Below, piece by piece: positions 55,652-64,000 of a DNA stretch of 64,000 bases. Position 1 is the first letter of the stretch; the number at the start of each line of letters is the position of its first letter. The notes under the pieces were generated by a model, which was given only the letters and a program-made list of their open reading frames with translations, did not search any database and was not told where the DNA came from. Position numbers and translations under genes: made by a program. Source of the DNA: Hyphomicrobiales bacterium (GTDB lineage Bacteria; Pseudomonadota; Alphaproteobacteria; Rhizobiales; Rhizobiaceae); the NCBI GenBank assembly GCA_900469475.1, contig UBXG01000010.1, positions 299,959 to 363,958 on the forward strand, read 5' to 3'.

Positions 55652-55999
55652 TTTCCATCTCTTCATGCTTTAGGGTGTCGACTGGTTTGCGACGATCCGA
55701 TGTCATGGTCAACCGTGCAAATGAGCGTCCACGCGAAGTGGGGCGAATAGGTCCGGCCTATCAACGTTTTTCCACTCGTCCACAGGCGCAGATTGCCGGG
55801 ACGTAAAAAATCTCTTGTGACCACTTTGCAACGAAAAGATCGATACACGAATCACATATGCAAATCATCCGTGGGGATATTTTAGCCGGGTCTTTCGCCG
55901 TGTACATCAATTGTTGCGGCTATCATGCTTGAAAAGCTGGGAAAATCCGGGTATTCCCTTTAAATTAGGGTAGGATGCTAATAGTATAAAGTTGCAATA
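55652..55999. other. Divergent region dnaB / marR
   Basis: 348 bp, AT-rich toward marR. It contains both promoters, a small inverted repeat (GGGAA 55939-55943 with TTCCC 55954-55958) and a near-palindromic TTGTTGCGGC stretch. No coding sequence or convincing DnaA box is seen. Confidence 0.4.
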
Positions 56000-56443
56000 A
56001 TGCCAGGTGCGCCATCAAGACAAGAACTTTTCGACGACCTCTCTTCGTTCAATCGCAAGCTGAGGGCGGCTTTTGATGCCCTCGTTCGCGAGCACGGCAT
56101 GACCCTTTCCCGTGCGAGGGTTTTTCGCAAGCTCTCCCGCCGGGATGGGATAAACCAGAGGGAGCTTGCCGACGAGCTGGAGCTGGAAACGCCGACGCTC
56201 GTACGCATCCTTGATGCGATGGAGGCGCAGAATTTCATCGAACGTCGGGCTGCCGTATCCGATCGCCGCGCCAAGCAAATCTTCATAACGGAATCCGGAA
56301 AAGTCGTTGCCGCGGAGGTCGAAGCTCTTGCCACCAGTGTGCGCGCGGATATCTTGGAGGGGATTTCGGACGAGGATGTCGGCATGGCGCTGAAGGTTAT
56401 TCGCGCCATGACTGCCAATCTTCAGAATATCGGCAAATCATGA
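56000..56443 (+). CDS. MarR-family transcriptional regulator
   Basis: The 147-residue protein has the MarR winged helix (RDGINQRELADELELETPTL, wing AAVSDRRAKQIFIT). It is first of a three-gene unit with an MFS pump and HlyD adaptor, the EmrR-EmrA-EmrB pattern, so it is probably the autorepressor. No ribosome-binding site precedes ATG 56000; the message could be nearly leaderless. Confidence 0.9.
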   Translation: MPGAPSRQELFDDLSSFNRKLRAAFDALVREHGMTLSRARVFRKLSRRDGINQRELADELELETPTLVRILDAMEAQNFIERRAAVSDRRAKQIFITESGKVVAAEVEALATSVRADILEGISDEDVGMALKVIRAMTANLQNIGKS

Positions 56444-56451
56444 GGTAATGC

Positions 56452-58098
56452 ATGAGCGGGGATCCGGGCCCGGTCGCCAATGCGCAAGCCAACGCCGTCC
56501 CGCCCGCTCCACCGCCTATGCCGGGCTGGAAAGTGCCGCTCTATATTGCGGCATCCGTTCTGTTCTTCCTGACCCAGGGTCTGGGTCTTAATCTTGCCTT
56601 CGCCAACCTTACGCAGATCCAGGGAACCATTGCGGCGACCACTACAGAATCGGCGTGGCTTTCTGCCGCCTATATGGCGCCCAATGTCAGCCTCGCCATC
56701 GCGCTAGTGAAGATTCGCCTTCAATATGGCGTGCGCAATTTCGCCGAGGTCAGCATTCTCGGCTTCGTGCTCGCCTCGCTGCTCAATCTCTTCGTCTCCG
56801 ACCTGCATTCTGCGATCGTCGTCCGCTTCCTGAGCGGGATTGCCGGCGCGCCGCTGTCGACGCTCGGCTTTCTTTATATGCTGGAGGCCTTCGAACCGGC
56901 GAAGAAGATGACTATCGGCGTCAGCCTGGCGATGATGAACACGCTGCTTGCCGCTCCCATCACGCGCCTCGTGTCACCCTCGCTGCTGGACTATGGCGAA
57001 TGGCGTGGCCTCTACACGCTCGAGATGGCGTTGGCGCTCCTCGTCATGCCGATCATCTATCTGCTGCCGCTGACACCGCCGCCGCGCGTCAAGGTCATCG
57101 TGCTGGGCGATATCTTCAGCTATCTTCTCGTGGCGATCGGTTTCGGCTGTCTGGCTGTCGCTCTGTCGGTCGGGCGCCTCTACTGGTGGCTGGAGGTGCC
57201 ATGGCTCGGGGTCGTCCTGGTGATTGCCATCGCGTCCTTGACCATTGCCATTGTCGTCGAGCTGAGGCGGTCGACGCCTTTGATCGACGTTCGCTGGCTG
57301 CTTCGGCCGGAAATTCTACATCTGACGGCGATCCTCCTGGTCTTCCGCATCATTGCCGCCGAGCAGACCTCGGTCATCATGACCTTTTATCAGAACGCGG
57401 TCGGGCTCCTCTATGATCAGCTTTCCATTCTGTACTGGATCATCCTGGCCTTCTCCATCATAGGCGGGCTCATCTGCACTGTGTTCATGAGCTACGGCTT
57501 CAGCTGGCAGATCCAGTTCGTCGCGCTCATCCTGATGGGCGTGGGCGCGCTGATGGATTCGCAGGTGACGAACCTGACTCGTCCCGAGCAGATGTATTTC
57601 AGCCAGGCGCTGGTCGCAGCCGGCGCGGCCCTGTTCCTGCCACCCTCCATGTCGCAAGGCTTCAAGGAGGCTATATCCAAGGGTCCCCCCTATCTGGTGA
57701 CCTTCTTTGTCGTCTTCACCTTCACGCAAAGCATCGGCGGCCTGATCGGCTCGGCCTTCTACGGCACGCTGATCACCATTCGCGAGAAGTTCCATTCCGC
57801 CGTCCTGACCGAGCGCGTGCTGCTGACGGATCCGCATGTGGCCACACGCGTCAGCCAGCTTTCATCCTCCTATGGCAAGGTGATCGGGGATAGCGCGCTC
57901 CTGAAGGGGGAGGGGCTGGCGCTGCTCGGTGCGCAGGTCAGCCGCGAGGCCAATATGCTCGCCTATGGAGATGCCTTCTTCACTGCCGCCGTAATCGCCT
58001 TCCTGTCGCTTGCCGGCCTCTCAATCCATGTCTTCTTCCGATTCGTCAGGGCTCGCCTGGCCGACGGTCGGGCTGAGGTCGTGACATCCAACCCATGA
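56452..58098 (+). CDS. MFS drug transporter, EmrB/DHA2 type
   Basis: The 548-residue protein has about 14 membrane helices. A Pro-rich cytoplasmic start leads into WLSAAYMAPNVSLAIALVKI, then MTIGVSLAMMNTLLAAPITR. It would form a tripartite pump with the HlyD protein and an outer-membrane channel encoded elsewhere. The gene starts 8 bp after marR, with GAGG upstream. Confidence 0.92.
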   Translation: MSGDPGPVANAQANAVPPAPPPMPGWKVPLYIAASVLFFLTQGLGLNLAFANLTQIQGTIAATTTESAWLSAAYMAPNVSLAIALVKIRLQYGVRNFAEVSILGFVLASLLNLFVSDLHSAIVVRFLSGIAGAPLSTLGFLYMLEAFEPAKKMTIGVSLAMMNTLLAAPITRLVSPSLLDYGEWRGLYTLEMALALLVMPIIYLLPLTPPPRVKVIVLGDIFSYLLVAIGFGCLAVALSVGRLYWWLEVPWLGVVLVIAIASLTIAIVVELRRSTPLIDVRWLLRPEILHLTAILLVFRIIAAEQTSVIMTFYQNAVGLLYDQLSILYWIILAFSIIGGLICTVFMSYGFSWQIQFVALILMGVGALMDSQVTNLTRPEQMYFSQALVAAGAALFLPPSMSQGFKEAISKGPPYLVTFFVVFTFTQSIGGLIGSAFYGTLITIREKFHSAVLTERVLLTDPHVATRVSQLSSSYGKVIGDSALLKGEGLALLGAQVSREANMLAYGDAFFTAAVIAFLSLAGLSIHVFFRFVRARLADGRAEVVTSNP

Positions 58099-58115
58099 GG
58101 ATATGAAATAGCTCC

Positions 58116-59183
58116 ATGTCGAGGCTCGTTCGCTCCCCCATCGAAGTCATCGCGGTTCTCGCCGGCATCGGCGGCGTCATGTTGGTTCTCTATGCCTGGC
58201 ATCTGCCGCCGTTCAAAACCGCGGTCGAGACCACGGACGACGCCTATGTCAAAGGCTATGTCACGACCATCAGCCCGCAGGTCAGCGGCTATATCACCGA
58301 CGTGCCGATCAAGGACTACAAGCTCGTCAAGGAGGGCGACGTGCTCGCCCAGATCGATAATCGTATCTACAAGCAGAAGGTCGCGCAGGCCCACGCGACG
58401 CTGGACGGGCAGAAGGCGGCACTTGCCAATTCGCAGCAGCAGGAGCAGGCCGCCAAGGCCGGCATCGTCTCCAGCCAGGCGCAGATCGATAGCGCCAACG
58501 CAGCGCTGAAGCGTGCCCAGCTTGCCTTCGATCGCGTCACGACACTGGTCTCCAGAGGTGTCTCGACCACGAGCGATTCCGAACAGGCGCAGGCGACGCT
58601 GCAGCAGGCTCAGGCATCGGTCAATCAGGCAAAGGCCGCTCTCGACGTCTCTCAGCAAAACCTGACGACGATCATCGTCAACCGCGCCTCGCTCGAGGCC
58701 GGCGTCAGCGGCGCGGAGGCTGCCGTGCAGCTTGCCGATATCGATCTCGACAACACGACCATCAGGGCGCCGCAGGACGGCCGCATTGGGGAAGTTGGCG
58801 TACGCCTAGGCCAATATGTGACACCAGGTACGCAGCTGATGAACCTGGTGCCGAAGGACGTCTGGGTCATAGCCAATTTCAAGGAAACGCAGCTCGATGG
58901 CATGAAGCTCGACCAGCCCGCCACGATTTCCGTGGATGCGCTCGGGCATCGCGAGATCAAGGGCCGCATCCAGCGTTTCTCTCCGGCAGCGGGTTCCGAA
59001 TTTGCCGTCATCAGGCCCGACAACGCCACGGGCAATTTCACCAAGGTCGCCCAGCGTCTCGGTGTAAGGATCAAGATCGAGGATGGACAGCCACTCGCCG
59101 ACCAGTTGGCGCCTGGCATGTCCGTCGTCGTTTCGATTGACAAGGATTCGGCTCCGCTGTCGGAGCCCAGGAATAACGACTGA
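58116..59183 (+). CDS. HlyD/EmrA membrane-fusion protein
   Basis: The 355-residue protein has an N-terminal membrane helix (about 8-28), a lipoyl half-motif (TDDAYVKGYVTTISPQVSGY), a long alanine/glutamine-rich coiled-coil hairpin (about 95-200) and a beta-barrel region (TTIRAPQDGRIGEVGVRLGQ). It links the EmrB-like pump to the outer-membrane channel. Confidence 0.93.
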   Translation: MSRLVRSPIEVIAVLAGIGGVMLVLYAWHLPPFKTAVETTDDAYVKGYVTTISPQVSGYITDVPIKDYKLVKEGDVLAQIDNRIYKQKVAQAHATLDGQKAALANSQQQEQAAKAGIVSSQAQIDSANAALKRAQLAFDRVTTLVSRGVSTTSDSEQAQATLQQAQASVNQAKAALDVSQQNLTTIIVNRASLEAGVSGAEAAVQLADIDLDNTTIRAPQDGRIGEVGVRLGQYVTPGTQLMNLVPKDVWVIANFKETQLDGMKLDQPATISVDALGHREIKGRIQRFSPAAGSEFAVIRPDNATGNFTKVAQRLGVRIKIEDGQPLADQLAPGMSVVVSIDKDSAPLSEPRNND

Positions 59184-59218
59184 CAGAGGCGTTCGCTTTA
59201 TCGTCTGCCAATAACCAA

Positions 59219-59250
59219 AAAGCCTGGGTCGAGGACCCAGGCTTTCTTTC
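59219..59250. terminator. Bidirectional terminator between hlyD-like gene and rplI
   Basis: A perfect 12-bp stem (59219-59230 with 59234-59245, loop GAG) with A residues before and TTCTTTC after. It can end both convergent transcripts. Confidence 0.9.
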
Positions 59251-59278
59251 ATTCACAGTTTTGGAGAAGGCTTGAGGA

Positions 59279-59857
59279 TCAAGCTTCTTCTTCGCCGTCG
59301 CGGTCAGCTTCAGGATCGAAGAAATCTTCCGGACGCAGCGCGTCTTCGTCAACGCCGTAGATGGCGTCTGCGGAGGTGAGGGTTTCGCCCTTGGCCTGAC
59401 GCTCGGCTTCTTCAGCGGAGCGGGCGACGTTGAGCTCAACCTTGATTTCGACTTCGGCGTGAAGCCCGATGGCAACATCGTGCAGGCCGATAGCCTTGAT
59501 CGGCGTGTTCATGTGAACCTGGCTGCGGCCGATGTTGAAGCCTTCGGCGGCGAGGATTTCGACGACGTCGCGAGCAGCGACCGAACCGTAGAGCTGGCCG
59601 GTTTCGCCAGCCGAGCGAACGACGATGAAGGACTTGCCGCCGAGAACGTCGGCAACCTTCTGGGCTTCGCTCTTGCGCTCGAGGTTGCGGGCTTCGAGCG
59701 TGGCGCGCTCGGCTTCGAAACGAGCCTTGTTGGCGGCGTTGGCGCGCAGCGCCTTGCCGAGCGGCAGCAGGTAGTTACGGGCAAAGCCGTCGCGAACCTT
59801 GACGGTTTCGCCCATCTGGCCGAGCTTGGAGATGCGTTCGAGAAGAATGACTTCCAT
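59279..59857 (-). CDS. rplI: 50S ribosomal protein L9
   Basis: The 192-residue protein starts [20 protein letters not shown] and carries the L9 signature [17 protein letters not shown] long connecting helix links two RNA-binding domains. A 35-residue acidic C-terminal tail (ending [10 protein letters not shown]) exceeds the E. coli length of 149, as in other rhizobia. Confidence 0.97.
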   Translation of the reverse strand: MEVILLERISKLGQMGETVKVRDGFARNYLLPLGKALRANAANKARFEAERATLEARNLERKSEAQKVADVLGGKSFIVVRSAGETGQLYGSVAARDVVEILAAEGFNIGRSQVHMNTPIKAIGLHDVAIGLHAEVEIKVELNVARSAEEAERQAKGETLTSADAIYGVDEDALRPEDFFDPEADRDGEEEA

Positions 59858-59876
59858 TTTCTTGTTCCTTTCGATG

Positions 59877-60857
59877 TCAGATTTTCGTGTCTTGTTTGGG
59901 TGTGTCGGTATTCTTGTTCGGGGTGAGCGATATCGCCTTGCGAGTATCGTAGAGGCCGAGAACAAGGATGATGAAGAGCGGCAGCGTCACAAAGAAGCAT
60001 ACCAAGTAGCAGATGATTAGAACCGGCAGACGCCAGTCCTTGCCTCGCGTCCGGTAGTGCAGCGAAGCAAAGCCGGAAACGATGAAGCCCGCGCCGAAGG
60101 CGCCAAGCACGGCGGCGGCGATGAGGCCGAGAACGCCACCGAAGAAGATCGCGACGATCGCCACGAGAAAGACGAAGATCGCATTGCGGTTCATACGCAG
60201 CGACGAGGGGATATCGTCGCGCGGACGCAGATTGTGGCTCGAGGCCGCGACGATGCGGGTCGCTACATAATAGGCGGCCAGCAGCATCATGACCCAGATC
60301 ATGCCCCAGGCGATCGGAATCATGTAGAGCATCAGCGACTTCATCTTCGCGATCGCAACCGGATTGAGCTGAAGATCGGGAGACTGCTGGTTTACCGCGG
60401 CCATGTAGGCGTCGACGACTTGTCCCACTAAATCGGCACCGTAACCCATGACCGCGCCGGCGACGATGATGACGACGGCTGCAAGGCCGCACAGATGCAG
60501 CATGATGTCGGAGAGCGGATACCAGGCCATCAGATTATCTGGCCCGCCAAGTTCAGAGGCAGGACGCGCCAGATTGGCGAGATGGCTGAGCCATGCTGGT
60601 ATCAGCGTCAAGAGAACGACGAAGAGCCCGAAATAGACCGAGGGTGCGATGATCGTGCCGACGATGCCGGCGACCACGACGGCAACGATGACGGCGATAT
60701 TGCCCCAGCCGAGGCCGACGATCAGAATCGGGAGAGCGGAAAGCGCACCGAACAGGATGAACAACAATGGCTGAAGGGTCGCGCCATACACGAGTAGGGC
60801 GGCGGTCAGACCGGCGAGCGTGCCGATGCCAAGCTCTTTTGCGTTCAACTTTTTCAC
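59877..60857 (-). CDS. DUF2232 membrane protein
   Basis: The 326-residue protein has about eight membrane helices. The N-terminus [17 protein letters not shown] and the segment [21 protein letters not shown] fit DUF2232. It starts with GTG at 60857. It sits between rpsR and rplI in most Rhizobiales, though its role is unknown. Confidence 0.85.
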   Translation of the reverse strand: MKKLNAKELGIGTLAGLTAALLVYGATLQPLLFILFGALSALPILIVGLGWGNIAVIVAVVVAGIVGTIIAPSVYFGLFVVLLTLIPAWLSHLANLARPASELGGPDNLMAWYPLSDIMLHLCGLAAVVIIVAGAVMGYGADLVGQVVDAYMAAVNQQSPDLQLNPVAIAKMKSLMLYMIPIAWGMIWVMMLLAAYYVATRIVAASSHNLRPRDDIPSSLRMNRNAIFVFLVAIVAIFFGGVLGLIAAAVLGAFGAGFIVSGFASLHYRTRGKDWRLPVLIICYLVCFFVTLPLFIILVLGLYDTRKAISLTPNKNTDTPKQDTKI

Positions 60858-60973
60858 GTCGCTGTCCTGCTTCGTATCGAGCAGTTAGAGGATGCCTTCG
60901 CCACGCGGGCGTGAAAGCTTATCCCCAACATGGGGTTTCAAGGTTCCGATCCGCGCCCATCGCGAAAGGGAGA

Positions 60974-60997
60974 AGGGAAGGCATCGCTGCCTTCCCT
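60974..60997 (-). terminator. Hairpin between rpsR and DUF2232 gene
   Basis: A perfect 10-bp stem (60974-60983 with 60988-60997, 4-base loop), followed on the minus strand by TCTCCCTTTC. It probably lowers read-through from the ribosomal protein genes. Confidence 0.65.
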
Positions 60998-61022
60998 CTA
61001 ATTCAGTCGGCGTCAGCTTATA

Positions 61023-61271
61023 TTAAGCGACGACGTAGGGCAGCAGGCCGAGGAAGCGCGCGCGCTTGATCGCCTGGGCGAGTTCGCGCTGCTTCTTCTG
61101 GGAAACGGCCGTGATGCGGGACGGAACGATCTTGCCGCGCTCGGAAATGTAGCGCTGCAGGAGACGAACGTCCTTGTAGTCGATGCGCGGCGCATTGGCG
61201 CCCGAGAACGGGCAGGTCTTGCGGCGGCGATGGAACGGACGACGGACCGGTGCGGAGGAAACTTCAGACAT
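61023..61271 (-). CDS. rpsR: 30S ribosomal protein S18
   Basis: The 82-residue protein contains the S18 signature [19 protein letters not shown] and [17 protein letters not shown] lies 6 bases before Met 61271. rpsF is 12 bp upstream; S6 and S18 bind each other on 16S rRNA. Confidence 0.97.
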   Translation of the reverse strand: MSEVSSAPVRRPFHRRRKTCPFSGANAPRIDYKDVRLLQRYISERGKIVPSRITAVSQKKQRELAQAIKRARFLGLLPYVVA

Positions 61272-61283
61272 TCTCAAATCTCC

Positions 61284-61730
61284 TTATACGCGGTCTTCGC
61301 GCGGACGGCGCGGACGGTCTTCGCGGTCACCACGATCCGGGCGCGGACCACGATCGCCGAAGCTGCGCTCCGGACGGTCGCCATCGCGGCGCGGACGGTC
61401 GTCACGGTCGCGCTTCTGCATCATGGCCGACGGGCCGTCTTCGTGCTTCTCGACAGCGATCGTCATGTAACGCAGGACGTCTTCGCTGATGCGCATCTGG
61501 CGTTCCATTTCCTGGATCGCAGCGGCCGGAGCATCGATATCCATCAGGGCGTAGTGAGCCTTGCGGTTCTTCTTGATGCGGTAGGTAAGGGACTTGAGGC
61601 CCCAATTCTCGATACGCCCGACTTTACCGCCGTGAGCTTCGATGACACCCTTGTACTGTTCTACGAGGGCGTCGACCTGCTGAGCGGAAATATCCTGCCG
61701 GGCAAGGAATACATGTTCGTAAAGAGCCAT
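61284..61730 (-). CDS. rpsF: 30S ribosomal protein S6
   Basis: The 148-residue protein starts [15 protein letters not shown] and has the S6 core [14 protein letters not shown]. The last 55 residues form an Arg/Asp/Pro-rich tail of alternating charge ([20 protein letters not shown]), longer than in E. coli and probably disordered. First gene of the rpsF-rpsR cluster. Confidence 0.97.
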   Translation of the reverse strand: MALYEHVFLARQDISAQQVDALVEQYKGVIEAHGGKVGRIENWGLKSLTYRIKKNRKAHYALMDIDAPAAAIQEMERQMRISEDVLRYMTIAVEKHEDGPSAMMQKRDRDDRPRRDGDRPERSFGDRGPRPDRGDREDRPRRPREDRV

Positions 61731-62121
61731 GGATAGCTTTGCCTTTCTTGCGTTGGTCTGAACCCGATATTCGGCGGCTAAGCCTCAACGACTGCTCCTG
61801 AGAGGGTAAACCCAAGCAAGAAAAGCGTTTCCGAGACGGTCGAGAGCGGAGACACGGGAGGCTGGAACGCTTCCGTTCCGAACGATTCCCCTTGCGGAAA
61901 ACCGGCCCTCCGTTCAGCCACCAGCCAGAAGACCGGGTTGCGAACAGGGCGGCTTATACGGATTTTTCTCCGAAAGGCAAGGGTACGAGCGAAATTATGC
62001 CGTTTTGCCCGTGAGCGGCGTTGATGCTCGGGCCAAATCGTGAGCTCCTGTTCGCCGCAGCGTTGCACCCGCCGCGCTCTCCCATATGATGGGATGCGAA
62101 TTGCAGCAACAGGGATGGTTC
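61731..62121. other. Leader of rpsF and divergent gap
   Basis: 391 bp. If the predicted promoter at 61953-61980 is used, rpsF has a leader of about 220 bases with several GC hairpins (for example GGAACG/CGTTCC, 61866-61881). Such leaders sometimes hold the S6:S18 autoregulatory RNA. No gene is seen. Confidence 0.4.
61953..61980 (-). promoter_or_regulatory. Predicted rpsF promoter
   Basis: On the minus strand TTGCCT (61980-61975) and TATAAG (61958-61953) are 16 bp apart, close to the sigma-70 consensus. Confidence 0.4.
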
Positions 62122-62865
62122 ATGCGCATCTTTCTCGTTCGGCACGGCGAATCCCTCGGCAATATAGACGACCGGGCCTATCGGCAGTTCGGCGATCATA
62201 ATGTGCCCTTGACCGAATGGGGCTATCGACAGGTGCTGGAGGCGGGGAAGGCGATATCAGCCTATCTGAAGGCATTGCCATCAGCCGAATTGCGCAAGCT
62301 GAGCGTCTGGTACTCGCCTTTCCTGAGGACGCGGCAGAGCAAGGATGCCCTGCTGGAGGTTCTGTCTGCCGAGCTCATCGGGGATGTCAGAGAGGATTAT
62401 CTGCTGCGTGAGCAGGATTTCGGGCTCTTCACCGAAATCTACGACCACGCCGAACAGAAGCGGAAATTCCCCGACGAGTTCGAGAAATGGGCCAGGCTGC
62501 GCAACAACAACGGCAAGTTCTATGCGCGTCCGCCCGATGGCGAAAGCCGCGCCGATGTCGCCCAGCGCGTCCGTCTGTTCCTGCAGACCGTCATGCACGA
62601 CGCCGAAACCGGCAGAAACAATATCATCATCGTCGGCCACGGCGTCACCAACCGCGCTTTCGAGATGAACTTCCTGCACCACCCGGTCGATTGGTTCGAG
62701 CGCTCGGACAATCCGGGAAATGCCGATGTCACCTTGATTGAAGGGCGCAATTCGGAGGGTTATCGGTCGATCCTGCTTCACAAGTCCACGGACCGTGTGA
62801 AAGGGCAGGAAGAATTGAAGGAGGCTTATGGTTCCGAATTGGCGATTGCGCCGAAGGCGGAGTAA
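62122..62865 (+). CDS. Histidine phosphatase (phosphoglycerate-mutase-like) protein
   Basis: The 247-residue protein has the phospho-acceptor motif FLVRHGESLGN, a second arginine in SPFLRTRQSK, and the second catalytic His in IIVGHGVTNR. It belongs to the branch-1 histidine phosphatases; the substrate cannot be told. Met 62122 is chosen because the upstream 12 residues are not conserved in character. Divergent from rpsF. Confidence 0.9.
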   Translation: MRIFLVRHGESLGNIDDRAYRQFGDHNVPLTEWGYRQVLEAGKAISAYLKALPSAELRKLSVWYSPFLRTRQSKDALLEVLSAELIGDVREDYLLREQDFGLFTEIYDHAEQKRKFPDEFEKWARLRNNNGKFYARPPDGESRADVAQRVRLFLQTVMHDAETGRNNIIIVGHGVTNRAFEMNFLHHPVDWFERSDNPGNADVTLIEGRNSEGYRSILLHKSTDRVKGQEELKEAYGSELAIAPKAE

Positions 62866-62989
62866 TAGTTGCTTGCCGTAGGCATGGCTTTTCCACTGCT
62901 GCATGAGCCTGCTTTTATTTCAGCGGCAAAGCTGGCTCTCGAATGTGTTTGCAATCATGGCTTGTGAAACGGCTGGAGCTGTGGAATTC

Positions 62990-64000
62990 ATGGCTTGGCT
63001 GCGATGGGGATGGGCTGTGAAGACTGTGAAGAAAAGCTTTGCTTTGCTGGGTTTTGCTTTGGGCTTCGCTCTTCTTGCGCAAGAGGCCGCGGCTCGGCTG
63101 AGCTACGACGTTCGAACTGCGGATGATGGCATTACCTATATCACGGTCATTGGCAGCTTCGAAGCCGATGATGATCTGAGCCTTTTCCGTAATAAGGCTG
63201 TTTCCAGCCGCGCTATTTATGTCGGCTTCGACAGTCACGGTGGCAATGTCTATAAAGCGCTGGAACTCGGTCGGCTGATCAGATCTCTGGGGCTCAGCAC
63301 TCTTGCTGTCAGAAGCGCTGAATGCTCCTCGGCTTGCTCCCTATCGTTTCTCGGCGGAGTGGGCCGTTTTGCCGAACCGGGCTCGATCGGCGTTCACAAA
63401 TCTTCGTTCAGCGATACAAAGGGGATGGATGTCGAGACCGCTGTTGCAGCCGTCCAGCGGCAGACCGCCGACGTGATTGCCTATATGAATGAAATGGGCA
63501 TCGATCCCGGCTTGCTGCAGCTCACTCTCAAATACGACAGCAACGATATACGCTATCTGTCCTCGAGCGAAATGACACAGTTTCGGGTAACGACGGTGTC
63601 ATACCAGGAGCTTCAGGAGTTCGAGGCAAAATCGTCGTCTAACGATGCTCAGGTGGCGAGTGCTGAAGCGCGCAACGCGGCTCAGCCAACGAGCGAGGAT
63701 TCGCCGCTTCTGCAAGTTCCGATCCCAAGAAACGGCATTGTTCAGGACGACACAGGTGCAGCCCCGCTGAAGACAAGCCGGAACATGAGCGCCAAGACGA
63801 TTGGGACTTTCCCGAATGGGAGCGAGCTGACGATCAAGAAGAGCATTGGCGACTGGTATCGTGTGTCGATCGGCAAAAAGTCTGGCTATATGCATCAGAC
63901 GGCGGTGTGGGTGCGCGAATTTGAAGAAAATCGCTTTGGCAAACAATATATCGAAATAACTGTCCATCCGGTGTTGAAGACAGCTGTCCAGCTGGCCAAG
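62990..64000 (+). CDS. ClpP-like periplasmic protein with SH3 domain, N-terminal part
   Basis: The frame is open from ATG 62990 to the window edge (337 codons) with no stop, so the gene continues to the right. A signal peptide (about 13-36, ending AQEAAA) leads to a ClpP/crotonase-like domain (about 37-210) with VGFDSHGGNVYKALELGR, SAECSSACSLSFLGG containing the probable nucleophile Ser, and PGSIGVHKSS. A Ser/Ala/Gln-rich linker follows and an SH3-type domain (about 260-315, MSAKTIGTFPNGSELTIKKS and GDWYRVSIGKKSGYM). Resembles COG3904. Alternative GTG starts exist at 63017 and 63026. Confidence 0.8.
   Translation, partial: MAWLRWGWAVKTVKKSFALLGFALGFALLAQEAAARLSYDVRTADDGITYITVIGSFEADDDLSLFRNKAVSSRAIYVGFDSHGGNVYKALELGRLIRSLGLSTLAVRSAECSSACSLSFLGGVGRFAEPGSIGVHKSSFSDTKGMDVETAVAAVQRQTADVIAYMNEMGIDPGLLQLTLKYDSNDIRYLSSSEMTQFRVTTVSYQELQEFEAKSSSNDAQVASAEARNAAQPTSEDSPLLQVPIPRNGIVQDDTGAAPLKTSRNMSAKTIGTFPNGSELTIKKSIGDWYRVSIGKKSGYMHQTAVWVREFEENRFGKQYIEITVHPVLKTAVQLAK

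Noticed and set aside
55740..55800. TCCACA motifs upstream of dnaB as possible DnaA boxes or an origin
   Set aside because: Only two weak matches, no AT-rich unwinding element and no dnaA, hemE or parAB nearby.

Overview
The window is a stretch of chromosome from an alphaproteobacterium of the family Rhizobiaceae, most likely a Rhizobium species. The evidence is the gene content and order: slt-dapA-smpB-NYN-rpoZ-rsh, acpS-lepB-rnc-era-recO, pssA next to psd, rpsF-rpsR-DUF2232-rplI and alr/radA-cvpA-purF. A RopA/Omp2b-type porin, a CimA-type citramalate synthase and rhizobial intergenic hairpin repeats point the same way. Most of the sequence is core housekeeping with dense coding and many 4-base stop/start overlaps. 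I see no rRNA, tRNA, CRISPR array, insertion sequence, phage gene or replication origin.

Layout. 1-0.85 kb: end of a porin gene with a strong terminator. 0.87-4 kb: an alpha/beta hydrolase and a soluble lytic transglycosylase on the minus strand. 4-13.6 kb: dapA, smpB, a NYN-domain gene (minus), rpoZ, the (p)ppGpp enzyme rsh, a 49-residue protein, a DUF2062 protein, then acpS-lepB-rnc-era. 13.7-16 kb: a Crp/Fnr regulator, a single-domain response regulator and recO. 16-20.4 kb, minus: a MOSC protein, an HD hydrolase and a very large DUF2339 membrane protein. 20.6-21.7 kb: a small EF-hand protein and periplasmic Cu,Zn superoxide dismutase. 21.8-26 kb, minus: a tightly overlapping ygfZ / HD hydrolase / tyrosine phosphatase operon, two proteins of unknown function, a TIGR02301 protein and a Nudix hydrolase. 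26.2-27.3 kb: a YnfA-type membrane protein and a SRAP peptidase. 27.4-33.2 kb, minus: a 46-residue protein, pssA and psd (phosphatidylethanolamine synthesis), an orotate phosphoribosyltransferase, a class A acid phosphatase and an Atm1-type ABC exporter. 33.4-43.3 kb: a 682-residue LysM protein, a LOG-family gene, rarD, cimA, the overlapping run cysS-gfa-gfa-pip, and a short-chain dehydrogenase. 43.4-49.1 kb: purF, cvpA, radA, a LysE exporter and alr.

From about 49.1 to 54.1 kb the conserved alr-to-dnaB neighbourhood is interrupted by an accessory block: a third GFA-family gene, a RibD/DHFR-like reductase divergent from an ArsR-SRPBCC gene pair, and an AraC-azlC-azlD unit. A second block (56-59.2 kb: MarR, MFS pump, HlyD adaptor) sits between dnaB and the rplI/DUF2232/rpsR/rpsF ribosomal cluster. 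The window ends with a histidine phosphatase gene and the first 337 codons of a ClpP-like periplasmic protein that runs off the edge.

The least explained and most interesting points are: two 14-bp near-palindromes, 33 bp apart, lying on the predicted -10 and -35 of the RibD-like gene beside arsR; an internally duplicated helix/Ig/Ig/helix/LysM envelope protein; a family of intergenic hairpins whose stems covary between copies; the triplicated GFA proteins, two of them locked into the cysS operon; and several short proteins of unknown function.
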